Shown: positions 1 to 6,328 of the stretch, piece after piece
Numbering within the stretch: position 1 is the stretch's first letter
Layout of the letters: every line of letters begins with the position of its first letter
Source: CAZQRW01 sp964596115
GTDB taxonomy: Bacteria; Hydrothermota; UBA3072; B12-G15
Length of the DNA: 18,183 bases
Direction: 5' to 3'
Assembly (NCBI GenBank): GCA_964596115.1
Contig: CAZQRW010000042.1
Span: 1-18,183, forward strand
Notes under the pieces: model-generated
The model's input: the letters and a program-made list of their open reading frames with translations, nothing else
Told to the model about the DNA's origin: nothing
Databases searched by the model: none
Made by a program: the position numbers and the translations under genes

Positions 1-2
1 CT

Positions 3-80
3 GAAGAATTGGGTTTCTCCCTGAATAGAGTAAAACCGAAAAAATTCCTCGAAAAGCTAAAGGCAGGGGCAAAAGTATAG
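3..80 (+). CDS. C-terminal fragment of an unidentified protein
   Basis: An open frame enters from the left edge and ends at a TAG, giving 25 residues (start EELGFSLNRVK, end KAGAKV) that are rich in lysine. A hairpin with a T-run follows nine bases after the stop, as expected at the end of a transcription unit. The fragment is too short for family assignment and I do not recognise it. The other two forward frames have stops within it, which supports this frame. Confidence 0.45.
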   Translation, partial: EELGFSLNRVKPKKFLEKLKAGAKV

Positions 81-88
81 ATATATCT

Positions 89-109
89 GATACAAATTGT
101 GTATCTTTT
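89..109 (+). terminator. Weak intrinsic terminator after the partial CDS
   Basis: GATACA and TGTATC form a 6-bp stem with a 5-nt loop, followed by TTTT. It lies just after the stop of the left-edge fragment. The stem is AT-rich and weak, so only moderate confidence is justified. Confidence 0.4.
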
Positions 110-215
110 CGGAATTTTAGTATTCTTTTCTCCCGATTTTTTATTGAAACGTATAGATCCCTTTTTTATTTTATGTTGCGGATAAAATTATAAAATCGAT
201 ATAAAAAATAATTAC

Positions 216-243
216 TTGAAATTTATTTTGTGGACAATATAGT
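216..243 (+). promoter_or_regulatory. Sigma-70-type promoter of the transporter gene
   Basis: TTGAAA (216-221) and TATAGT (238-243) are separated by 16 bp. Only five bases separate the -10 box from the ATG at 249, so transcription should begin at about the start codon. I see no Shine-Dalgarno site in front of this ATG. Together these suggest a leaderless mRNA. Confidence 0.5.
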
Positions 244-248
244 TAGAT

Positions 249-1511
249 ATGGCTTTTCCCAAAGATAAAATGTATTTTAAATTTTGCTTATATGGATTTC
301 TCAAAAACCAAAGGTTTTTTGATCCTTTTATAATCCTTTTTTTTAGAGAAATGGGTATGTCTTTTCTCAGTATTGGCACTTTATTTTCTTTAAGGGAAAT
401 AGCAACAAATATTCTTGAAATCCCTACCGGTGTAATTGCTGATTCATATGGCAGGAGAAAATCAATGATTTCAGCTTTTTCTGCTTATTTAATATCTTTT
501 TGTCTATTTTACTTCTTTAATCATTTTTATATTTACGCATTTGCAATGATACTCTTTGCAGCAGGAGAGGCATTTAGAAGTGGAACGCACAAGGCAATGA
601 TACTTGAGTATCTAAGAATAAAGGGGTGGGAGGATTGGAAGGTAGAGTATTATGGTCATACCCGATCAGTATCCCAATTTGGTTCTGCCATATCTTCCCT
701 GATCGCGATTGCTATTGTATTCAGTGCTAATAGTTATCGACCTGTATTCCTTATGTCAATGATTCCTTATGTGTTTGGACTTCTTCTTATGTTTACTTAC
801 CCAAAATATCTTGATGGAGAGATCCTGAAACTTAAAGGGAAATGGGGAGGAAATATAAAAAGAAGGTTCGGTGCAACCCTGGTTGAATTTAAAGGGATGT
901 TTATAAATAGAGAGGCTATGAAAGCTATTTTCAATTCCTCTGTTTTTGACGGATTTTTTAAATCTTCCAAAGATTACCTCCAGCCCATATTGAAGGCGCA
1001 GGCATTGGCACTACCAATTTTCCTTTATCTTGCAAAAAAACAGAGGATTGCTGTTGTTGTAGGTATAGTATATTTCTTCCTTTATATTCTTACAAGTTTA
1101 GCATCGAGGAATGCAGGCAGGTTTGTAAATAAGATTAAGTCTCTAACACTTGCAATAAATCTTACATACATTGTAGGAGGAGTATTATTGTTAATTTCTG
1201 GGATTTCAGCCTCTTTCAACCTGCCTTCCATAGCAGTTCTTGTTTTTATATTATTTTATATTACTCAAAATTTAAGAAGACCGATGAATGTAGGATATAT
1301 AAGTGACAACATTTCTCACAAAACAATGGCTTCAGGATTAAGCGTTGAGTCTCAGATAAAAACTATACTAATGGCGATATTAGCCCCAGTTATAGGTCTA
1401 CTCGCCGACAGATTTGGAGTAGGAGTTGCTCTTATTATAGTAGCTATTCTATTTCTTCTCACTTTTCCATTTATTTCGGTTTCAAAAAAAACGACTCGTC
1501 CGGATAATTAA
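249..1511 (+). CDS. Major facilitator superfamily transporter
   Basis: A 420-residue polytopic membrane protein with about twelve hydrophobic segments, the usual length for the superfamily. The loop between helices 2 and 3 has the signature motif A (GVIADSYGRRKS, residues 61-72, with the Asp and the Arg-Arg-Lys). A related half-motif (GLLADRFG) near residue 385 marks the second half. The N-terminus, with KNQRFFDPFIILFFREMG, resembles uncharacterised bacterial MFS proteins annotated as sugar or drug efflux carriers. The substrate cannot be deduced. The gene stands alone, and the next gene converges on it with a 52-bp gap that lacks an obvious terminator. The start is chosen because a promoter -10 box ends five bases upstream. 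Confidence 0.85.
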   Translation: MAFPKDKMYFKFCLYGFLKNQRFFDPFIILFFREMGMSFLSIGTLFSLREIATNILEIPTGVIADSYGRRKSMISAFSAYLISFCLFYFFNHFYIYAFAMILFAAGEAFRSGTHKAMILEYLRIKGWEDWKVEYYGHTRSVSQFGSAISSLIAIAIVFSANSYRPVFLMSMIPYVFGLLLMFTYPKYLDGEILKLKGKWGGNIKRRFGATLVEFKGMFINREAMKAIFNSSVFDGFFKSSKDYLQPILKAQALALPIFLYLAKKQRIAVVVGIVYFFLYILTSLASRNAGRFVNKIKSLTLAINLTYIVGGVLLLISGISASFNLPSIAVLVFILFYITQNLRRPMNVGYISDNISHKTMASGLSVESQIKTILMAILAPVIGLLADRFGVGVALIIVAILFLLTFPFISVSKKTTRPDN

Positions 1512-1563
1512 GATGCCACAATTTATAACCCCTATCCCTCCAACCGTTCCTTTGGTCTTCTAT

Positions 1564-3204
1564 TCATACATAGATGTCTAATTTTTTCAATTTTCTCCAT
1601 AAAGTTGTTCGTGATATACCGAGTATTTTTGCTGTTTCATTTTTATTATTTTGCGTTACCCTCAATGCTTCAAGAAGTAACTTTTTCTCGCTTTCTTTCA
1701 GAGAGCCTAAAGAAGATTGCCCGAATTTATTATTCAGGTGGTCTGGAAGGTCCATTTTCTCAATAATACCAAATTTTTTTTGTGCAAAAACATACTCAAT
1801 GACATTTTCTAATTCTCTAACATTACCAGGCCAGGAATAGGTGTATAATATATGTAATGCCTCGTTGGAAATCCCTATAATCTCTTTTCCCATTTTTTTA
1901 TTATTTATTTGAATAAAATGGTCCACAAGTGTTGGGATATCCTCCCTTCTTTTTCTCAATGGAGGGATTTTTAGATTTACAATATTTAGTCTGAAAAAGA
2001 GATCTTTTCTAAAAGTTCCCTTTGCTACTTCTTCATATAAATCCTTATTGGTAGCAGCAATAATTCTTACATCCACCTTAACAGATGATTTTCCCCCTAG
2101 CCGTTCAAATTCCCCTTCCTCAATTGCTCTGAGGAGTTTTACCTGGAGATGGGTTGGAATATCCCCAACTTCATTCAGGAATAAAGTTCCCCCATTTGCG
2201 AGTTCAAATCGACCAGGTTTGTCTCTTACCGCTCCTGTGAAAGCACCTTTTTCATATCCGAAAAGTTCGGATTCCAATAAGGTTTCTGGAATGGCTGCAC
2301 AAGTAACTTTAACAAATGGTTTGTTTTTTCTACTGGAGTTGAAATGTATTGACCGTGCCAGAAGATCCTTGCCCGTGCCTGTTTCTCCCTCTATCAAGAT
2401 ATTCAGGTTAGAATCAGCAAAGGACTCTAATTTTCCGTAGATTAACTGCATCTCTCGAGATCTGCTAATGAAATTGCCGAACCTGTATTTTTCTGAGATT
2501 TCTTTAGTTAGACGCTTAATTGAGGAAATATCACGCATGGAAATGACACAACCTATTTTACCAAAACCCTTAAGCTGGAGAATGGCTGTGTTTATAGAAA
2601 CAGGAAGTAAGATATTATTTTTTGTCCTTATAAGCACTTCTATATTTTTTACCATGGTGCCTTTTTTCAGGTTTTTTTGAAGTTTACATAGCTCTTCGCA
2701 ATTTGAATTTTTAAATATTTCAAAACATTTTTTTCCAATTACTTCTTTACGGTTGTAACCCGTTATTTTTTCAGCGGAAGAATTAAAAGATGTTATTTTC
2801 AACTGGTCATCCACCGTAAATACTCCATCTGCGACAGATTCAAATATTGCCGAACATTTCTGGTGTTCCTTTTCGTACAACCGAATGCATTCAAGACAAT
2901 TTTCCATCTCTTTAAAATTGAGTATCTTGACATACGATTTTTTGTTGACATCCAGCTTTGTTAAGGAAATGAAAACGGCAGTTTCTGTATGGTCTTTTTT
3001 TAATAATTTTACAGGAGAATAAACGCCTATATTAGTAAGGATGTTGGGAAATTCAGGAAGGATCTTCACGATTGACTGACCTATAAGTTCTTCTTTTTTG
3101 TATCGTGTAATCTTTTCAGACTCTTTGTTCAGGTCAATTATTCTATCTGTGCGGTTTAAAATTATAATTCCTTCCTGCAAACATTCAAAGATTTTTCTTT
3201 TCAT
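1564..3204 (-). CDS. Sigma-54-dependent transcriptional activator with two PAS domains
   Basis: A bacterial enhancer-binding protein of the NtrC/FhlA type, 546 residues from the ATG at 3204. Order: PAS 1 (about 5-100); a cysteine-bearing linker (C103, C106, C117); PAS 2 (about 118-230) with C160, C169 and C173; AAA+ domain (about 245-470) with Walker A GETGTGKD (273-280), sigma-54-contact loop GAFTGA (320-325) and Walker B LFLNEVGD (341-348); C-terminal Fis-type helix-turn-helix (KNETAKILGISRTTLWRKL). The clustered PAS cysteines suggest redox or Fe-S sensing (inference). The Walker B aspartate is replaced by asparagine (N344). An upstream TTG (3228) would add eight residues but lies inside the predicted promoter, so the ATG is preferred. 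It is divergent from the ferredoxin operon, a likely target, although no clear -24/-12 promoter was found there. Confidence 0.9.
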   Translation of the reverse strand: MKRKIFECLQEGIIILNRTDRIIDLNKESEKITRYKKEELIGQSIVKILPEFPNILTNIGVYSPVKLLKKDHTETAVFISLTKLDVNKKSYVKILNFKEMENCLECIRLYEKEHQKCSAIFESVADGVFTVDDQLKITSFNSSAEKITGYNRKEVIGKKCFEIFKNSNCEELCKLQKNLKKGTMVKNIEVLIRTKNNILLPVSINTAILQLKGFGKIGCVISMRDISSIKRLTKEISEKYRFGNFISRSREMQLIYGKLESFADSNLNILIEGETGTGKDLLARSIHFNSSRKNKPFVKVTCAAIPETLLESELFGYEKGAFTGAVRDKPGRFELANGGTLFLNEVGDIPTHLQVKLLRAIEEGEFERLGGKSSVKVDVRIIAATNKDLYEEVAKGTFRKDLFFRLNIVNLKIPPLRKRREDIPTLVDHFIQINNKKMGKEIIGISNEALHILYTYSWPGNVRELENVIEYVFAQKKFGIIEKMDLPDHLNNKFGQSSLGSLKESEKKLLLEALRVTQNNKNETAKILGISRTTLWRKLKKLDIYV

Positions 3205-3216
3205 TTCTATACTAAA

Positions 3217-3244
3217 AGAATAAGACAAAGAAGAAAACTGTCAA
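3217..3244 (-). promoter_or_regulatory. Promoter of the sigma-54 activator gene
   Basis: On the minus strand TTGACA (3244-3239), a 16-bp spacer and TATTCT (3222-3217) precede the ATG at 3204. The expected transcription start leaves a leader of about five bases, too short for a Shine-Dalgarno site. This also argues against the alternative TTG start at 3228, which falls inside the spacer. Confidence 0.5.
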
Positions 3245-3252
3245 GGGATAAA

Positions 3253-3267
3253 GTTACGTTTTGTAAC
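3253..3267. promoter_or_regulatory. Inverted repeat, candidate operator between divergent genes
   Basis: GTTAC and GTAAC form a perfect 5-bp inverted repeat around GTTTT. It lies just upstream of the activator's -35 box and about 100 bp upstream of the ferredoxin ATG. This is a suitable place for an upstream activating site of an enhancer-binding protein, or for autoregulation. The role is inferred from position only. Confidence 0.35.
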
Positions 3268-3368
3268 ATGTTTCAAATAGAAACTCACCTCATTTTGTAG
3301 TTCCTTGAATTAAAGTCTCCTTTTTTGAGAATGAAAATTGTAGACATCATAAAAAAGGAGGTTTATAT

Positions 3369-3866
3369 ATGAAGAAAGTATATCTAATTCCGAACAGGTG
3401 TCTTGGATGCGAAGAATGTATTGAGGCGTGTTCAAAGGAGCATGGATGGATAAATAGAAATTATGTTTTATGGATTGATGATGTTTATCCTGTGCAGTTG
3501 CGATGTGCTCATTGTGAGAATGCCCCCTGTATGAGAGTTTGTCCAGTGGAAGCGATTAAGGTTAATGAAATGGGGATGGTTATACTTGACGAAGGTATAT
3601 GTATAGGTTGTGGCAATTGTGTCCTTGTTTGCCCATTTGGTATTCCGAAGTTAGCAGAAGACGGCAAAAAAATAGTAAAATGTGACAGTTGCTACGATAG
3701 AGTTAAGGAGGGAGAGATGCCGGTTTGTGTTAGGAATTGTCCGACTTTGGCGTTGCAATACGGGGAGATAGATGAATATGCATCGCAGAAAAGGAAAAAT
3801 TCAGCGAGATTGATACTTGAATCAGGAATGTATCTAAGAGAATTAATAACCTCAAAGGAGGAATAA
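3369..3866 (+). CDS. CooF/HycB-type electron-transfer ferredoxin, four [4Fe-4S] clusters
   Basis: A 165-residue soluble protein with sixteen cysteines in four groups: C11/14/17/21, C46/49/54/58, C78/81/84/88 and C105/108/120/124. This is the layout of the HycB/CooF/HydN family, which carries electrons between formate dehydrogenase, CO dehydrogenase or hydrogenase modules and their partners. A strong Shine-Dalgarno site (AAGGAGG) lies upstream of the ATG, unlike the neighbouring leaderless genes. It is the first gene of the operon, and the next ATG follows its stop directly. The redox partners are presumably the MetV-like and MvhD-like proteins encoded downstream. The donor or acceptor enzyme is not in the window. 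Confidence 0.88.
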   Translation: MKKVYLIPNRCLGCEECIEACSKEHGWINRNYVLWIDDVYPVQLRCAHCENAPCMRVCPVEAIKVNEMGMVILDEGICIGCGNCVLVCPFGIPKLAEDGKKIVKCDSCYDRVKEGEMPVCVRNCPTLALQYGEIDEYASQKRKNSARLILESGMYLRELITSKEE

Positions 3867-4349
3867 ATGGGTGCAGTTACAATTGCAAGACCGATCGAAG
3901 AAATAGAAAAAGAATTGGATAAGAAAGATATAATTTCTTTAATTTCCTGTAATACTTGCGTCAGATTTTGCGGAACAGGGGGTATAGAGGTGATGAATAA
4001 ACTTGCCAATAGATTGAGGAAAGATGGATTTACAGTAGCAGACAAAATACTTGTTACCGCTGCCTGTATCAGGGATTATACAGAAAGAGCAAGGAAAAGC
4101 AAAGGAATCACAAAGGTTATTGCCTTAACATGTGAGGCAGGCTGGATAAGTATAAAACAGGCACTCCCGAATATCACCGTGATCAAAGCAAATAAAACCC
4201 TTGGAATAATGGTTGTGAGCCCTTCGAAGGGGATTTTTAAATTGATGAAAACATATAAAGAATATGATAAACGAAAGGGGGATGAATTTGAATTATTAAC
4301 AGGTAAACTGCAGAAAAAAAGAGTGTTAAATATGGAGGTGGGAAAATGA
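3867..4349 (+). CDS. MetV-like cysteine protein (MTHFR C-terminal-like), first copy
   Basis: A 160-residue protein resembling the N-terminal domain of MetV, the small partner of methylene-tetrahydrofolate reductase in acetogens. Visible signature: SCNTCVRFCGTGG (C28, C31, C35) after a short beta-strand, then C67 (AACIRDY) and C89 (TCEAGW). The glycine/cysteine-rich tail with GPCGG that binds the extra cluster in full MetV proteins is missing, and the C-terminus is instead lysine-rich. The start abuts the ferredoxin stop, with GGAGG seven bases upstream, and the end overlaps the next ATG by four bases (ATGA). It is a clear paralogue of the next gene. Family assignment is by remembered motif. 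A role in metal binding or electron relay is inferred. Confidence 0.65.
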   Translation: MGAVTIARPIEEIEKELDKKDIISLISCNTCVRFCGTGGIEVMNKLANRLRKDGFTVADKILVTAACIRDYTERARKSKGITKVIALTCEAGWISIKQALPNITVIKANKTLGIMVVSPSKGIFKLMKTYKEYDKRKGDEFELLTGKLQKKRVLNMEVGK

Positions 4350-4867
4350 TAGTTTCGTTAAGGAAGTTTTCATACGAAGACTTGAAAAAACAACTAAAAA
4401 AAGACGATAAAATAGTTGTATGGAGTTGTAATAATTGTGTAAAATTCTGTGATGGTTTTGGGGGGAGAGAGGCAATGAATAATCTTGCCGACAAACTTAC
4501 AAGTGATGGTTTTAATGTAATAAGGAGAGAATTGATAGGTATGTCATGTGTGCTCGATCTCGTTTGTCTTAGAACAATGGATACTGCAACAAGAGAGATT
4601 TTCGATTCTGCCACAGTTATTATTCCCCTTGTTTGTGAGGATGGTCTGGACAATTTGAAGTATGTTTTTAAGGGGAAGAAAATCATTGATGTTCCCCTTA
4701 CTGTTGGACTTGGTGTGTTTTCAACAGAATTTGGTTCATTAAGGCTTACTGTTCCCTTTGAAAAGACTGGGTTGCCCTTTTCTCCTGAAGGGATTCCACT
4801 CTCTGAAGTTGCAAAGAAACTTGGTGTATATGCGGGTCCGTTTGTCAAATCTGTGGAGAAAAAATAA
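4346..4867 (+). CDS. MetV-like cysteine protein, second copy
   Basis: A 173-residue paralogue of the preceding gene. The same signature sits at the same residue numbers (SCNNCVKFCDGFGG, C28/C31/C35), followed by a corresponding AMNNLADKLTSDGFNV helix, C68, C74 and C97 (VCEDGL). It keeps the central GLGVF strand but again lacks the GPCGG tail of canonical MetV. The two copies probably arose by tandem duplication and may form a heterodimer (inference). Translation is probably coupled: its ATG overlaps the upstream stop, and its own TAA shares a base with the next ATG. No metF lies next to it, so a true methylene-tetrahydrofolate reductase role is not shown. Confidence 0.62.
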   Translation: MIVSLRKFSYEDLKKQLKKDDKIVVWSCNNCVKFCDGFGGREAMNNLADKLTSDGFNVIRRELIGMSCVLDLVCLRTMDTATREIFDSATVIIPLVCEDGLDNLKYVFKGKKIIDVPLTVGLGVFSTEFGSLRLTVPFEKTGLPFSPEGIPLSEVAKKLGVYAGPFVKSVEKK

Positions 4868-5853
4868 TGGAAGGGAATAATTTTGAACCCCGTATCATTG
4901 CATTTTGCTGTAACTGGTGTGCATATGCGGGTGCTGATATGGCTGGTGTTTCAAGATTAGAGATGCCGCCATACTTCAGAATAATAAGGGTAATGTGCAC
5001 TGGTCGTGTAGACCCTCTTTTTATTTTGCATGCACTTGCGAGTGGAGCGGATGGTATAATCGTTGCAGGATGTCATCCAGGCGATTGTCACTACATCAGT
5101 GGAAACCTGAAAGCAGAACAAAGAGTTAAGTTTCTGAAGGAGATGCTGAAACAGACAGGGATGGACAAAAGATTTGAAATGTATTTTGTTTCAGCAGGAG
5201 AAGCAAATAGATTCCATGATATTATCTGGGAATTTACGGAGAGAATAAAGAAACTTGGGCCCAACCCCGTTAAAGGGAAAGTAAGTCCCTATATGGGGAT
5301 ACATAAGAGAGAACAGCTACTTTTAGAACTTACAGCGATTTTTAATGGTCTAAAAAAAGAACCCCAGCCTTTTTTTGCGGGAGAAGAGGAGGTTATACCT
5401 GGTTTTGGACAGCCAGAATTTGACTCTGAAAGATGTGTTGGATGCGGTGCATGTTACAGAAACTGTCCAGAAAATGTCATTCATCTAAATGATGTGGATG
5501 GGAAGCGGGTTCTCAGCCATTATCACTGGAGTTGTATAACTTGTTCAACCTGTGAAGAGATTTGTCCTGAAGAGGCTGTGAAAATAAAGAAGGGGTTTGA
5601 ATTAAAAGAATTTATCGACCAGGTTGAAACTGTGGATGTAGAGCTTCCCCTAAGAAAATGTGTTGAATGTGGGAAGATGTTTGCGACTTCACCACAGATT
5701 GAAAAACTGATGAAAGAAGAAGGTATTGACATTCCCGAAGAACTTATGAATCTTTGCCCAGATTGTAGGAATAGAGCAATGGCGAGGAAATTCAAGGAAA
5801 TAGCAGTTAATGAAATATCTAATGTTATATATTCGGGGGATTATTATGGATGA
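4867..5853 (+). CDS. MvhD-type hydrogenase delta-subunit domain fused to 2x[4Fe-4S] ferredoxin and zinc ribbon
   Basis: 328 residues in three parts. Residues 1-140 form an MvhD/FlpD domain (FCCNWCAYAGAD, C14/15/18; C44; GCHPGDCHY, C69/C74), which in methanogens and acetogens carries a [2Fe-2S] cluster and links hydrogenase or formate dehydrogenase to HdrA. Residues 185-240 hold two [4Fe-4S] motifs (C190/193/196/200 and C223/226/229/233). Residues 262-303 carry paired CxxC motifs (C265/268, C297/300), probably a zinc ribbon. The ferredoxin and ribbon extension makes it longer than stand-alone MvhD of roughly 140 residues. It probably relays electrons within a complex with the two MetV-like proteins and the CooF-like ferredoxin. 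HdrA, the usual flavin partner, is absent here. Confidence 0.82.
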   Translation: MEGNNFEPRIIAFCCNWCAYAGADMAGVSRLEMPPYFRIIRVMCTGRVDPLFILHALASGADGIIVAGCHPGDCHYISGNLKAEQRVKFLKEMLKQTGMDKRFEMYFVSAGEANRFHDIIWEFTERIKKLGPNPVKGKVSPYMGIHKREQLLLELTAIFNGLKKEPQPFFAGEEEVIPGFGQPEFDSERCVGCGACYRNCPENVIHLNDVDGKRVLSHYHWSCITCSTCEEICPEEAVKIKKGFELKEFIDQVETVDVELPLRKCVECGKMFATSPQIEKLMKEEGIDIPEELMNLCPDCRNRAMARKFKEIAVNEISNVIYSGDYYG

Positions 5854-6070
5854 GCTTTTTGCAATAAAGATAAAAGTTTTGAGGTCAATGGGAGATGTGT
5901 TAAAAAATGTGCAGGAGTTAATCGAACTTGCCAATGGAAGAGAAAGTGAAGAAAAAATCCAATGCTACAGGGAAAAATTTGAAACCCTTGGAGATATTTA
6001 TGAGGAATGTATAGATTGCTGTATGGAAAGTCTCGCTCAAAAAATTCGGCCTGAAAAAGGAGGAATATAA
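5846..6070 (+). CDS. Small cysteine-tipped helical protein, unknown function
   Basis: 74 residues from the ATG at 5846, overlapping the MvhD-fusion stop by eight bases in an ATGGATGA arrangement, the same overlap seen between hypD and hypE. A GGGGG run about six bases upstream could serve as ribosome binding site. An in-frame start at 5810 would overlap the upstream gene by 44 bases and is less likely. The protein looks largely alpha-helical and acidic-to-neutral, with a YEECIDCCMESL segment near the C-terminus that has three close cysteines. I do not recognise the family. Its position as last gene of the redox operon suggests an accessory or assembly role, which is inference. Confidence 0.6.
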   Translation: MDELFAIKIKVLRSMGDVLKNVQELIELANGRESEEKIQCYREKFETLGDIYEECIDCCMESLAQKIRPEKGGI

Positions 6071-6119
6071 GGTTCAATTCTAATTTTTATTGCAGGCTTA
6101 CTTCAGTAATTCTGGAAGC

Positions 6120-6166
6120 AGGCGTTTACTTTCTCAAAATTACAATTTTGAAAACTTTTAACGCCT
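6120..6166. repeat. Nested inverted repeat between the redox and hyp operons
   Basis: The outer arms AGGCGTT (6120-6126) and AACGCCT (6160-6166) enclose an inner palindrome, CAAAATT-AC-AATTTTG (6135-6150). No T-run follows, so it is not a typical intrinsic terminator. The rest of the 258-bp gap 6071-6328 contains a short TGGAG/CTCCA hairpin near 6200 and the hypF promoter. I see nothing else there. Confidence 0.45.
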
Positions 6167-6293
6167 TCAATTTCAATTTACAAAAATAAGTTAAAAAGTG
6201 GAGGTAATCTCCAAAAAGTCAGGCCTCTATTCCATATAAGGAGGGTTTCTCTTTAATTTCTAAATTTGAATGATTGATCCTCACAGGGATGTA

Positions 6294-6321
6294 TTGACTA
6301 CACAAGTTTTTTTATTATCTT
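6294..6321 (+). promoter_or_regulatory. Predicted hyp operon promoter
   Basis: TTGACT (6294-6299), a 16-bp spacer and TATCTT (6316-6321) lie seven bases before the hypF ATG. The expected start of transcription is at the A of the ATG or one base earlier. There is no Shine-Dalgarno site in front of hypF, consistent with leaderless translation. Confidence 0.45.
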
Positions 6322-6328
6322 TCCTGTA

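Noticed and set aside
1574..2680. Plus-strand frames opposite the sigma-54 activator
   Set aside because: They are antisense shadows of a gene with unmistakable motifs.
3204..3228. Upstream TTG start for the sigma-54 activator
   Set aside because: It would fall between the -35 and -10 boxes of the best promoter, and the extra eight residues add no conserved feature.
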